In this document: piece after piece, positions 1-6,170 of the stretch | Layout of the letters: each line of letters begins with the position of its first letter | How positions within the stretch are numbered: position 1 is the first letter of the stretch | Source of the DNA: an uncultured Eubacteriales bacterium | GTDB lineage: Bacteria > Bacillota > Clostridia > Oscillospirales > CAG-382 | DNA length: 8,183 nucleotides | Assembly (NCBI GenBank): GCA_934446095.1 | Contig: CAKSDR010000057.1 | Coordinates: forward strand, 1-8,183 | Direction of reading: 5' to 3' | Notes under the pieces: model-generated | The model's input: the letters and a program-made list of their open reading frames with translations, nothing else | Told to the model about the DNA's origin: nothing | Databases searched by the model: none | Position numbers and translations under genes: made by a program

Positions 1-2620
1 TTACATATCCAAGACCCGGAGTACCGTTAAATGTAACTTCATTGTTAGCAATGTAAGCCTGCTTTTCTGTTGAAGGCCATGTAACAGTAATATTTTCAAA
101 CGAAACATTTCCGTTAAATGCCTGAATTGCCTGATACATTGTAATCTGAAGATCCGCAGAACCGTAACCTACAATCTTTACAAGTCCGTCATAAGAAGAT
201 GCCAAATTAATATTCTTAATTGAACCTGTGAAGTAAATTGTTTTTGTTTCGCCTGCTGCAGGAAGAGTTTCCATTGCTTTTTCAAGAGTCTTGAAAGCAG
301 CTCCCGGAGCAAAACCGTTATTTGAATCGCTTCCGTTTACAGTATCAAGGTAAACAGTACCTTTTTCAACTATCAAAGCAACGTATACAGTATCTGAAGT
401 TTCCGAATATGTGTATTCGGTGTCTGCAGAATATACTGTTGAAGTATCGCCTTCCTTAACCCATCCTACAAATGTTTCATTTTCAGAAACTGCAGGAGCG
501 GATGGGAATGTATACTTCGAGAATGAATTCCATGTGTAATTGTGAACTACTGCTCCGTTTGCTTTAAAAGTAACAGAAGTTTCATATGCAAATTCAGGAG
601 TGATGTCAACATCCGAGAATGTTACTACTTCATATTCAGCGCCTGCAGGATAGATAACGCCTGTGGAATTATCTTTCCAGCCCGCAAATGTAGCATTTGC
701 AGGAATTGTTGCAGGAGCTGCGGGAAGTGTAATAACTTCAGCATCTTTATACAATTCAGCAGAAGCGATGTCAGTCTTTGCAGCATCGTTATAGATGGTT
801 ACAAGTCTTTCATGTTCTGCAGCAGAGTAATAGAAGTCACCGAAGTAGATTGCTTCGCCGGCAGCCATCTGAGCAGTATCATCTATAACGTAACCGGTTC
901 CTGCATCATCCAATTTTCTTGCAAAAAGGTTAAAAGTAGAAGTTCCGAGACGTCCGTCTACATATCCACCGTACCAAACGTAACCGTTACCAGTTGTTTG
1001 AATACCACCGGGTGTAGTATTGTTTTTAAAGTCAATTTTTATAAGTCCCCATCTGTTCTGAGCGAATTCAGTATCGGAGAAAGGAGATCTATAGCCTTCC
1101 TCAATACCACCGTCAGCCTTTCTAACTTTCCAGTAATGCATACCGAAAGCGGCTTTGCCTGTGAAAGCACCTGTCTGTCCTTCGGGAACTTCGTAGTAAT
1201 AAGGAATATACAAATAGTTAAGGTTAGTCGTGGCAAGGTTGGAACCACCCTGACCGCCGTCACAATAGTCAGCTATTGTAGGAACATTTTTGCCGCCTTC
1301 ATTTGCAACGATTTTCATTGTGGAGATTCCGTCTTTTGTAACCTTATATTTTCCGAATCCGGAATAATCCGGCATATCATAGTTAAGGTTATTTGTAGCA
1401 CGCTCATAATAAATTGATCTAAATGAGTTATTGTAATATGAATCAATAGAAAGATTATTTACAATATAATTCTGGAATTTAGCATTGATTGTAACATCAG
1501 CCGCAGCGGTTACAGTATATGTATCACCGGGATTATAAAGCGTACCTGTTGAAGTATCAACCCAGCCTGTAAATGTTGTGTTTCTATCGGGTTCCGCTGT
1601 GAAAGCAGGCATTTCGAATGATTCTCCGAGAGCCTTTTCAATGGGATCTGCAACAACAGTTCCATCTGCTTTTTTAAATGAAATTGTGTATGTAGTAGAA
1701 CCGATAAGAACCGGAGCAAAGTTAACATCCGCACCGGAAACGTTTACATAACTATCGCCGGGAGCATATTGCTTGTCTGTAGCCAAGTCTTTCCATGCAA
1801 GGAAAGAAAATCCGTCGGGAATAACAAGTCCTGCGTCATCGGCCGTAGGCATTGTGTAAGAACCATACTTTGAAACTTCAGCATTGCCTGCTTCGGTTGC
1901 CATTGTATCGTCTTCCCAGAATGTAACAGTGTTAACGTCAAAACTGTCAATATTCTCATATACATCGATTCCAGTAAACGAAATAGATTCGCCTGTCTTA
2001 AGACCAATGTTTCCGCTAATACTGTCAAAAATACTTACAGACCAGTTTGCGGGATATTTTTTTTGGGCTTCTCTTCTTGCCTTGAATCCAAGATTTTGGT
2101 ACAAAGGTGTAGTTTCGCTTTTATAAAGCGGGAAAACCGCAACATCCCATTTGTTCTGAACAATTACGTTATCAGCAACGCACTGTCCATACATGCCGCC
2201 TGATTCGCTATACCAAACATTCAGTTTCAGGCGATCGCCTGTAGCAACGCCGGCAGTTCCTGCGGGTACCGAATAATAGTACGGAACGTACGCATAGTTT
2301 GCATCAAAAGTAATGGTATTGCCATCGGGAGTAATAAGACGCTGAGTCGAACCATTATTTGTGATGTAAACAACTACTGCCGAAGGTGTACTGCCGCTTG
2401 CAGTAACGGTAAATACATCCATTCCGTCAAGCGTTGTCAACTCTGACGAATAACCGGAAGCACCTGATGTAGTATCTTCAGCCGTTCTCAAAGCACGTTT
2501 CCAATTAGCAACGGGAACGTAGCCTGAAGCAACATCAGCAGCACTTACCGACAATGTCATCGGCAAAGCAGAAACTATAAGCAATACTGCAATAAGCATG
2601 CTTAAAATTTTCTTTTGCAT
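1..2620 (-). CDS. Large exported repeat protein, N-terminal 873 residues (C-terminus off the left edge)
   Basis: Reading the minus strand from ATG at 2620 gives 873 uninterrupted codons to the window edge, so the gene is partial only at its 3' end. Residues 1-28 form a signal peptide: KK charge, hydrophobic core LIAVLLIVSALP, and likely cleavage after SVSAA. Layout: module copy 1 (about 57-224), two InlB/Flg_new-type repeats (about 231-305 and 310-384), module copy 2 (about 417-600), two more repeats (about 605-679 and 681-750), then the start of a parallel beta-helix from about 752, with YLDTVNGSDSNNG and FKTLEKAM, typical of pectate-lyase-like folds. The start is supported by GAGAGG 8 bases upstream and an extended -10 promoter. 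Codons favour GTT, GCT, ACT and GGT, as in well-expressed genes. InlB-type repeats are common in clostridial surface adhesins and polysaccharide-active proteins; no catalytic motif is visible in this part. Role inferred: secreted or cell-surface binding protein. Wall attachment cannot be judged. Confidence 0.9.
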   Translation of the reverse strand, partial: MQKKILSMLIAVLLIVSALPMTLSVSAADVASGYVPVANWKRALRTAEDTTSGASGYSSELTTLDGMDVFTVTASGSTPSAVVVYITNNGSTQRLITPDGNTITFDANYAYVPYYYSVPAGTAGVATGDRLKLNVWYSESGGMYGQCVADNVIVQNKWDVAVFPLYKSETTPLYQNLGFKARREAQKKYPANWSVSIFDSISGNIGLKTGESISFTGIDVYENIDSFDVNTVTFWEDDTMATEAGNAEVSKYGSYTMPTADDAGLVIPDGFSFLAWKDLATDKQYAPGDSYVNVSGADVNFAPVLIGSTTYTISFKKADGTVVADPIEKALGESFEMPAFTAEPDRNTTFTGWVDTSTGTLYNPGDTYTVTAAADVTINAKFQNYIVNNLSIDSYYNNSFRSIYYERATNNLNYDMPDYSGFGKYKVTKDGISTMKIVANEGGKNVPTIADYCDGGQGGSNLATTNLNYLYIPYYYEVPEGQTGAFTGKAAFGMHYWKVRKADGGIEEGYRSPFSDTEFAQNRWGLIKIDFKNNTTPGGIQTTGNGYVWYGGYVDGRLGTSTFNLFARKLDDAGTGYVIDDTAQMAAGEAIYFGDFYYSAAEHERLVTIYNDAAKTDIASAELYKDAEVITLPAAPATIPANATFAGWKDNSTGVIYPAGAEYEVVTFSDVDITPEFAYETSVTFKANGAVVHNYTWNSFSKYTFPSAPAVSENETFVGWVKEGDTSTVYSADTEYTYSETSDTVYVALIVEKGTVYLDTVNGSDSNNGFAPGAAFKTLEKAMETLPAAGETKTIYFTGSIKNINLASSYDGLVKIVGYGSADLQITMYQAIQAFNGNVSFENITVTWPSTEKQAYIANNEVTFNGTPGLGYV
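371..580 (-). repeat. InlB/Flg_new-type B repeat 4 (residues about 681-750)
   Basis: SVTFKANGAVV at the start, then TFVGWVK (716-722), STVYSADTEYTY (727-738) and closing strand TVYVALI. The PGD turn is replaced by SAD. It leads directly into the beta-helix segment. Confidence 0.7.
584..808 (-). repeat. InlB/Flg_new-type B repeat 3 (residues about 605-679)
   Basis: VTIYNDA at the start, then TFAGWKD (644-650), STGVIYPAGAEYEV (652-665) and closing strand DVDITPEF. It stands at the same place after module copy 2 as repeat 1 does after copy 1. Confidence 0.75.
821..1372 (-). repeat. Unrecognised beta-rich module, copy 2 (residues about 417-600)
   Basis: Second copy, about 360 residues after the first. 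Matching anchors in the same order are DGI (430-432), YIPYYYEVP (471-479), QNRW (521-524), TTP (535-537) and AAGEAIYFGDFYY (586-598). Between anchors the copies have diverged strongly, so this is an old duplication and not a recent DNA repeat. It contains a short insertion relative to copy 1 between the PYYY and QN[KR]W anchors (48 versus 42 residues). Confidence 0.65.
1469..1693 (-). repeat. InlB/Flg_new-type B repeat 2 (residues about 310-384)
   Basis: The clearest of the four repeats: YTISFKKADGTVV at the start, then TFTGWVD (349-355), TGTLYNPGDTYTV (358-370) and the closing strand DVTINAKF. This is the classic Listeria-Bacteroides repeat pattern. Confidence 0.8.
1706..1930 (-). repeat. 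InlB/Flg_new-type B repeat 1 (residues about 231-305)
   Basis: Shows the family pattern of a strand such as TVTFWEDD, then a hydrophobic strand, then F-x-x-W-x-D (FLAWKD, 273-278) and Y-x-PGD-x-Y (285-291). It is more divergent than repeat 2. These repeats form small beta-grasp-like units in listerial and clostridial surface proteins. Confidence 0.6.
1949..2449 (-). repeat. Unrecognised beta-rich module, copy 1 (residues about 58-224)
   Basis: First of two related segments in the large exported protein. Shared anchors with copy 2 are DGM (65-67), YVPYYYSVP (111-119), QNKW (155-158), TTP (170-172) and the closing strand KTGESISFTGIDVY (208-221). The closing pattern (GE, I, F, then DVY) resembles the last strand of jelly-roll carbohydrate-binding modules, but I cannot assign a known family. 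Confidence 0.65.
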
Positions 2621-2664
2621 AATTTTTACCTCTCTTTTTATTTTTTTGGGATCTTCTATTAAAG

Positions 2665-2692
2665 ATTATATCACATTTTTCTCAAAAGTAAA
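2665..2692 (-). promoter_or_regulatory. Promoter of the large exported protein gene
   Basis: On the minus strand: -35 TTTACT (2692-2687), 16-base spacer, -10 TATAAT (2670-2665) preceded by TG one base away, an extended -10. The predicted transcript start near 2658 leaves a leader of about 38 bases containing the GAGAGG ribosome site (2634-2629). Confidence 0.65.
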
Positions 2693-2870
2693 TAAAAAAA
2701 ATTTTTTTTATTAAAATTCGTACGATTTAACATTTTTATTATTGATAATTTGTAAATAATATACAACGTTTTCGACAAAAAATAGTCAAATATCTGCAAA
2801 AGCCTTAAAAAATTTGTTCTTTTTAGATAAAATGAAGAGGAACTAATAATGATGGGGGCCGAATTCTGAA
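2693..2870. other. AT-rich gene-free stretch upstream of the large exported protein
   Basis: This is the rest of the 310-bp gap between the exported-protein gene and the esterase terminator. It has runs of A and T and no credible reading frame. The plus-strand ATG ATG near 2850, although preceded by AGAGGA, stops after six codons. A TTCGACA motif at 2771-2777 is identical to the reverse complement of the Spo0A box core. I see no riboswitch, tRNA or repeat. Confidence 0.5.
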
Positions 2871-2871
2871 T

Positions 2872-2913
2872 TAAAAATGTCCGGGGTGCGTCTTAAGAGG
2901 CTCCCCCGGACAT
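2872..2913 (-). terminator. Rho-independent terminator of the esterase gene
   Basis: Perfect 10-bp stem ATGTCCGGGG (2877-2886) with CCCCGGACAT (2904-2913), plus a weaker inner stem around TTAA. On the minus strand it is followed by TTTTTAA, and it lies 17 bases after the esterase stop codon. No T run follows on the plus strand, so it acts in one direction. Confidence 0.9.
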
Positions 2914-2930
2914 ACATAAAAGTTTAAAAA

Positions 2931-3671
2931 TCAGTCTTCAATAAAAATTTTATTAAAGAGCATTGCAGCAAAGAGCCAATGCATTTCTTTGGTTGGGTGA
3001 TTAAGATAATTTGAAAGAAGTTCGGTAACATCCGCGCCGTTTTTGTCCATCTTTTTCCAAACGGAATAAGCGTCGCACACGGGCACGTCATGTTCTTTAC
3101 AAATTCCCTTTATATCGTCTATAAATTTATCAAAAATGCCTTCGTTCTGAATTTTCATAATATCTTCGGCAAGTTTTCTCAGATCCTTATCAAAAAGTCT
3201 TCCGGAAACATATTTGCACATCATATTCGGGGTCATGTAAATGCAGTCTATTCCCCTGCTCTTTATTTCATCAAAAATTTTAGGAAGATTTTCGAAAAGT
3301 TCATTTCTTAATTTTTCTTCAAAGCAGTCATTAAGTCCATAACATACCACTACAAGGTCGGGGTTATAAGAAAGCACATCTCTTTCAAGTCTTTTAATTC
3401 CGAGAGAAGATCTGTCGCCGCTGATTCCGCTGTTTATAATATTTACCTGAGCTCTGGGATAAAAATTATGTATTATTTTTTTGAGTTTTTCAGAATAAGC
3501 TTCCGATTCGCAAAAATCAGTTTCAATAGCGTCAACTTGAGTTTTATAGCATCCGAAACATCCCTGCGTTACGCTGTCGCCCAAAAAAGCGATGGTTGCA
3601 GGTTTTGTGGGGTTCGGAACCGGAGAGTTGTTTTGTTTGTCATTAATAATATCGACAATTTTAAAAGACAT
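2931..3671 (-). CDS. SGNH/GDSL-type hydrolase (putative esterase)
   Basis: Protein of 246 residues with the SGNH blocks in order. Block I is FLGDSVTQG, with catalytic Ser33 in GDSV (31-34). Block II is NSGISGD, with Gly85 as the likely oxyanion residue. Block III is GLND (112-115), with Asn114. The final block is NHPT, with His225 as the likely catalytic base. The family hydrolyses ester bonds, often on acylated carbohydrates or lipids; the substrate here cannot be told. No signal peptide or membrane segment is visible, so a cytoplasmic enzyme is expected. The usual Asp three residues before the His is replaced by Tyr222. ATG is preceded by AGAGG with 9 bases spacing and by a strong promoter. 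It is a single-gene unit with its own terminator, divergent from trhA. Confidence 0.88.
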   Translation of the reverse strand: MSFKIVDIINDKQNNSPVPNPTKPATIAFLGDSVTQGCFGCYKTQVDAIETDFCESEAYSEKLKKIIHNFYPRAQVNIINSGISGDRSSLGIKRLERDVLSYNPDLVVVCYGLNDCFEEKLRNELFENLPKIFDEIKSRGIDCIYMTPNMMCKYVSGRLFDKDLRKLAEDIMKIQNEGIFDKFIDDIKGICKEHDVPVCDAYSVWKKMDKNGADVTELLSNYLNHPTKEMHWLFAAMLFNKIFIED

Positions 3672-3700
3672 TTTATATTACCTCTGTTCTTTTTTTCTTA

Positions 3701-3729
3701 ATTCTATCAAAACATTGTTTTTTTGTCAA
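3701..3729 (-). promoter_or_regulatory. Promoter of the SGNH hydrolase gene
   Basis: On the minus strand: TTGACA (3729-3724), 17-base spacer, TAGAAT (3706-3701) with TG one base before the -10. Only one base of the two hexamers departs from the vegetative consensus. The leader is about 25 bases. Confidence 0.8.
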
Positions 3730-3757
3730 GGCGTTATTTTCTTTTTTGAAATTTTCA

Positions 3758-3786
3758 TTGACACAATTTTATTTTTAATATATAAT
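3758..3786 (+). promoter_or_regulatory. Promoter of trhA, perfect consensus
   Basis: TTGACA (3758-3763), exactly 17 bases, TATAAT (3781-3786). It points away from the esterase promoter; the two -35 boxes are 28 bases apart. Predicted start is near 3793, giving a leader of about 30 bases. Confidence 0.85.
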
Positions 3787-3822
3787 CCATATATAATAAT
3801 TATAAGGAAAGGAATGAATATT

Positions 3823-4527
3823 ATGAAAAAAGACACTTCATCAAAACGCACAAAACTTGCTGACAGAGAACTTCCCGACTACACGCACGGTGAAGAAATT
3901 TTCAACATGGTAACGCACATTGTAGGCGGTGCCCTCGGAATTATAGCGCTCGTTCTATGCGTTGTTTTTTCTTTTATACACAAAGACGCGTATGCTGTTG
4001 TAAGTTCTTTTATATACGGCTTTTCGCTTATAATACTTTATTCAATGTCAAGCATTTACCACGGTCTGAAGCCCGCCTTGGACATACCCAAAAAAGTCCT
4101 TCAGATTCTTGACCACTGTTCAATTTTCATTATGATATCCGGAACTTACACGCCGATTTTGCTTTGTTCCATGAGAAAAGAAAATCCCGCACTTGCGTGG
4201 ACTGTTTTCGGAATTGTGTGGGGCGTTTCGGTTCTCGGAATAATACTTAACTCCATAGATCTCAAAAGATACAAGATTTTTTCCAACATTTGCTACATTG
4301 CTCTTGGCTGGTGTATCGTCTGCACTTTAAAACCTCTTATTGCAGCAATCGGGCTTTCGGGTTTTTGGTTTTTGCTTGCCGGAGGAATCGCCTATTCGCT
4401 CGGCGCGGTTTTATATATTATTGCGGGAGGCGGCAAAACGCACAGATACATGCACAGCATTTTCCACATATTTGTCGTTCTTGCAAGCATTCTTCATTTT
4501 ATCTGCATATTCTTTTTTGTTATATAA
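3823..4527 (+). CDS. trhA: TrhA / hemolysin III family (PAQR) integral membrane protein
   Basis: Protein of 234 residues with about seven hydrophobic segments filling residues 26-234. Family motifs are all present: E24-E25 and N28 with H32 in the first segment (THIVGG), S76-x-x-x-H80 (SSIYH) in the second, D97 in LDHCSIF followed by GTYTP, and H211-x-x-x-H215 in the last segment. These serines, aspartates and histidines form the metal site of PAQR proteins. Bacterial TrhA is linked to membrane fluidity and fatty-acid homeostasis; the old name hemolysin III does not prove haemolysis. Start choice: the frame is open back to 3592, but the promoter at 3758-3786 excludes that. ATG 3814 touches AAAGG, whereas ATG 3823 has it 10 bases upstream, so 3823 is preferred. 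Single-gene unit with a terminator 11 bases after the stop. Confidence 0.92.
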   Translation: MKKDTSSKRTKLADRELPDYTHGEEIFNMVTHIVGGALGIIALVLCVVFSFIHKDAYAVVSSFIYGFSLIILYSMSSIYHGLKPALDIPKKVLQILDHCSIFIMISGTYTPILLCSMRKENPALAWTVFGIVWGVSVLGIILNSIDLKRYKIFSNICYIALGWCIVCTLKPLIAAIGLSGFWFLLAGGIAYSLGAVLYIIAGGGKTHRYMHSIFHIFVVLASILHFICIFFFVI

Positions 4528-4538
4528 AGCAAAACGTT

Positions 4539-4570
4539 AAAATCCGTCCTTATTTCGGGACGGATTTTTT
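4539..4570 (+). terminator. Terminator of trhA, overlapping the end of the convergent dehydrogenase gene
   Basis: Perfect 11-bp stem 4539-4549 with 4558-4568 (core TCCGTCC/GGACGGA), 8-base loop, and TTTTTT at 4565-4570. The minus-strand TAA stop of the dehydrogenase (4552-4550) lies in the loop, and its last codons make one arm. In the minus direction the hairpin is followed by only TTTTAACG, so it may also end that operon, less efficiently. Confidence 0.85.
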
Positions 4571-5308
4571 ATATTGTGCAAAATATGCAAAATTCAAAAG
4601 AAGTTTTCTCGGGCAGATATGTGATAATGACATTGCTATTTTAGTTATTATTCCTGGCACAATAACCGTCTTTCCGGACAGGGCCTTTTTTATCGCATAC
4701 CTTGCGACATAGGCGCTGTCAAGTCCGCGCAGCGCGAACTTTACTCCTGCGACATCGTTAAATTCAGTATCAACAGGTCCCGGGCACAAAACGCTTATTT
4801 TAAGCGGGCTGTTTTTCTTTTTCAGTTCTTCGTACAATCCGAGCGTCAGGCTTAAAACATACGCCTTTGTGGCGTAATATGTGGAAAGCATGGGGCCTCC
4901 CGGCATAAGTCCGGCAATAGACGCCACATTCAGGATATTTCCTTTGCGGTCTTTAAAATATCCGGCGAAAAGACTTGTAAGTATATGCACGGCCTCGGAA
5001 TTTACCCTTATCATTTCAAGTTCCCTGTCAAGGCTTACAGACGTGAATTCTCCGAACGTGCCGAATCCCGCATTATTTATCACAAAATCAATATCTTCAT
5101 CCTTAACTTTATCGAAAAGTTCAAAACAGTTCTTGTTTTCCGAAAGGTCCGCCGTTATAATTTCAACATTTCCTTTAAGGCTTTCCTTAAGTTTATCGAG
5201 CCTATCCTTGCGTCTTGCGACAAGGATTAAATCATATCCCATGTCCGACAGTACTTTTGCCATTTCACATCCGATTCCGGAACTTGCCCCTGTTATCAGT
5301 GCTTTCAT
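4550..5308 (-). CDS. Short-chain dehydrogenase/reductase (classical SDR)
   Basis: Protein of 252 residues, usual length for a classical SDR. The cofactor motif is TGASSGIG (6-13), followed after the second strand by R32-R33, which favours NADP(H). NNAG is at 78-81. The catalytic set is N103, S130 (NVASIAG) and Y144-x-x-x-K148 in STYYATK, and the PGPVDTEF segment after the catalytic helix is typical. Substrate unknown; the sequence resembles the broad DltE/YqjQ-like cytosolic oxidoreductases. Start choice: the frame opens 27 codons earlier inside the upstream gene, but ATG 5308 begins exactly with the Rossmann strand and has GGGGG 5 bases upstream in the 11-bp gap after the AlkD-like stop. It is therefore the second gene of an operon and probably translationally coupled. 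The last residues, KKSVPK, are encoded by the terminator hairpin. Confidence 0.9.
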   Translation of the reverse strand: MKALITGASSGIGCEMAKVLSDMGYDLILVARRKDRLDKLKESLKGNVEIITADLSENKNCFELFDKVKDEDIDFVINNAGFGTFGEFTSVSLDRELEMIRVNSEAVHILTSLFAGYFKDRKGNILNVASIAGLMPGGPMLSTYYATKAYVLSLTLGLYEELKKKNSPLKISVLCPGPVDTEFNDVAGVKFALRGLDSAYVARYAIKKALSGKTVIVPGIITKIAMSLSHICPRKLLLNFAYFAQYKKSVPK

Positions 5309-5319
5309 ATATTCCCCCG

Positions 5320-6006
5320 TTATGCCTTTCTTCTTAATATTCTTAAATAATCTTTTACAGAATCCGGTACTCTGTAACTTTCGATGCATTTTGAAATCGT
5401 TTTATTATGAACCGCAGTACATAATTTGTTTTGCTCAAGATACAAAACAGCACTGTCATACTGTTTCGCTATCGCCGTTGCAAAGTACCATGCCTGCATC
5501 ATCTGCACATAATATTCGTCAGACTTTACGCCGGCAACTTTCAAAAGGTATTTTTCATCAAACCTTTCGTCAAGGAAAAACCTCATCAGCATACCTATTC
5601 CGTACCTTATGGTAAAGGTTCTGCCGCTTGCAAGCCACTTATCTGTTTTTAAAATCAGTTTATCGGCGTTATTTTTAAAGACCGCAGGACAAAACATATC
5701 ACATGTTGCCCAGTTGTCTATATACGGCAGAAATTTTTCCGTAAGAAAAATAACTTTATCAAAGTCTTTCATTTGCGAAATCAAAAGGGCGTGAAGGTTA
5801 TTTTCTTCGTAATATTTATGCGGAAGTTCCGACAGGAAATTTTCCCTTGCGTCTTCATCGCGGAAAAGTTTTTTGGCGTATTGACGCAGAACCGGTGTGC
5901 GAACTCCGATAATTTTATTAATATTTGTTCCCGGCATCAGGCCCGAATGAAATCTTCGATATTTTTCGTCGCAAAGTTCAAACAACTGTTTTTGTATGTC
6001 AGTCAA
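5320..6006 (-). CDS. DNA alkylation repair protein, AlkD-like (HEAT-like repeats)
   Basis: Protein of 228 residues built of paired helices, matching the AlkD family of DNA glycosylases that excise N3- and N7-alkylated purines by stacking the DNA backbone on a concave HEAT-repeat surface. Signatures: GVRTPVLRQYAK (34-45), IDNWATCD (96-103) with W99 and D103 spaced as Trp109/Asp113 of Bacillus cereus AlkD, R134 near the position of its Arg148, and QAWYFA (171-176) with W173 matching Trp187. The start codon is TTG at 6006. It is preceded by GGAGGTGA (6018-6011), an almost full-length Shine-Dalgarno, and no ATG lies nearby in frame. First gene of an operon with the dehydrogenase. Catalytic activity is inferred; several AlkD relatives bind DNA without repairing it. 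Confidence 0.85.
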   Translation of the reverse strand: MTDIQKQLFELCDEKYRRFHSGLMPGTNINKIIGVRTPVLRQYAKKLFRDEDARENFLSELPHKYYEENNLHALLISQMKDFDKVIFLTEKFLPYIDNWATCDMFCPAVFKNNADKLILKTDKWLASGRTFTIRYGIGMLMRFFLDERFDEKYLLKVAGVKSDEYYVQMMQAWYFATAIAKQYDSAVLYLEQNKLCTAVHNKTISKCIESYRVPDSVKDYLRILRRKA

Positions 6007-6031
6007 AGAATCACCTCCGCATACTTTTTTG

Positions 6032-6060
6032 ATTATAGCACATATTTTTTAAAAAGTAAA
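6032..6060 (-). promoter_or_regulatory. Promoter of the AlkD-like/SDR operon
   Basis: Minus strand: TTTACT (6060-6055), 17-base spacer, TATAAT (6037-6032) preceded by TG one base away. The predicted start near 6025 leaves a very short leader of about 19 bases, almost all of it ribosome site. It has the same TTTACT plus extended -10 design as the promoter of the large exported protein. Confidence 0.7.
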
Positions 6061-6104
6061 TCATAATAGATATTTAAAAATCCGGGTTTTTTATTCAAAA
6101 ACTA

Positions 6105-6133
6105 TTGACAATGGCGGCTTGTGATGTTATAAT
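6105..6133 (+). promoter_or_regulatory. Promoter of tRNA-Ser, perfect consensus
   Basis: TTGACA (6105-6110), 17 bases, TATAAT (6128-6133), ending 37 bases before the mature tRNA. It is as strong as expected for a stable RNA gene. The spacer also holds a TG six bases before the -10, so no extended -10 is claimed. Confidence 0.88.
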
Positions 6134-6170
6134 AACTTCGTTGCATTGCAGCGCACAAAACAAAATATCC

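Noticed and set aside
542..1417. Plus-strand open frame of 291 codons opposite the exported-protein gene
   Set aside because: Its translation is rich in Cys, Ser, Phe and Ile with no motif, it has no ribosome site, and it lies fully antisense to a frame with signal peptide and recognisable domains. It is a shadow of the real gene.
2850..2870. Plus-strand mini-gene beginning ATG ATG after AGAGGA
   Set aside because: It stops after six codons and lies directly before the esterase terminator. No leader-peptide context or regulated plus-strand gene follows.
3592..3822. N-terminal extension of TrhA by 77 residues
   Set aside because: It would start inside the divergent esterase gene and upstream of the perfect promoter at 3758-3786. 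The family length and the ribosome site fit the start at 3823.
5309..5389. N-terminal extension of the dehydrogenase by 27 residues
   Set aside because: It overlaps the end of the AlkD-like gene, and the Rossmann fold begins exactly at the ATG at 5308, which has its own GGGGG ribosome site.
4881..5615. Plus-strand frame of 244 codons opposite the dehydrogenase and AlkD-like genes
   Set aside because: It spans two convincing genes on the other strand, is Ser/Leu-rich without motifs and has no promoter or ribosome site.
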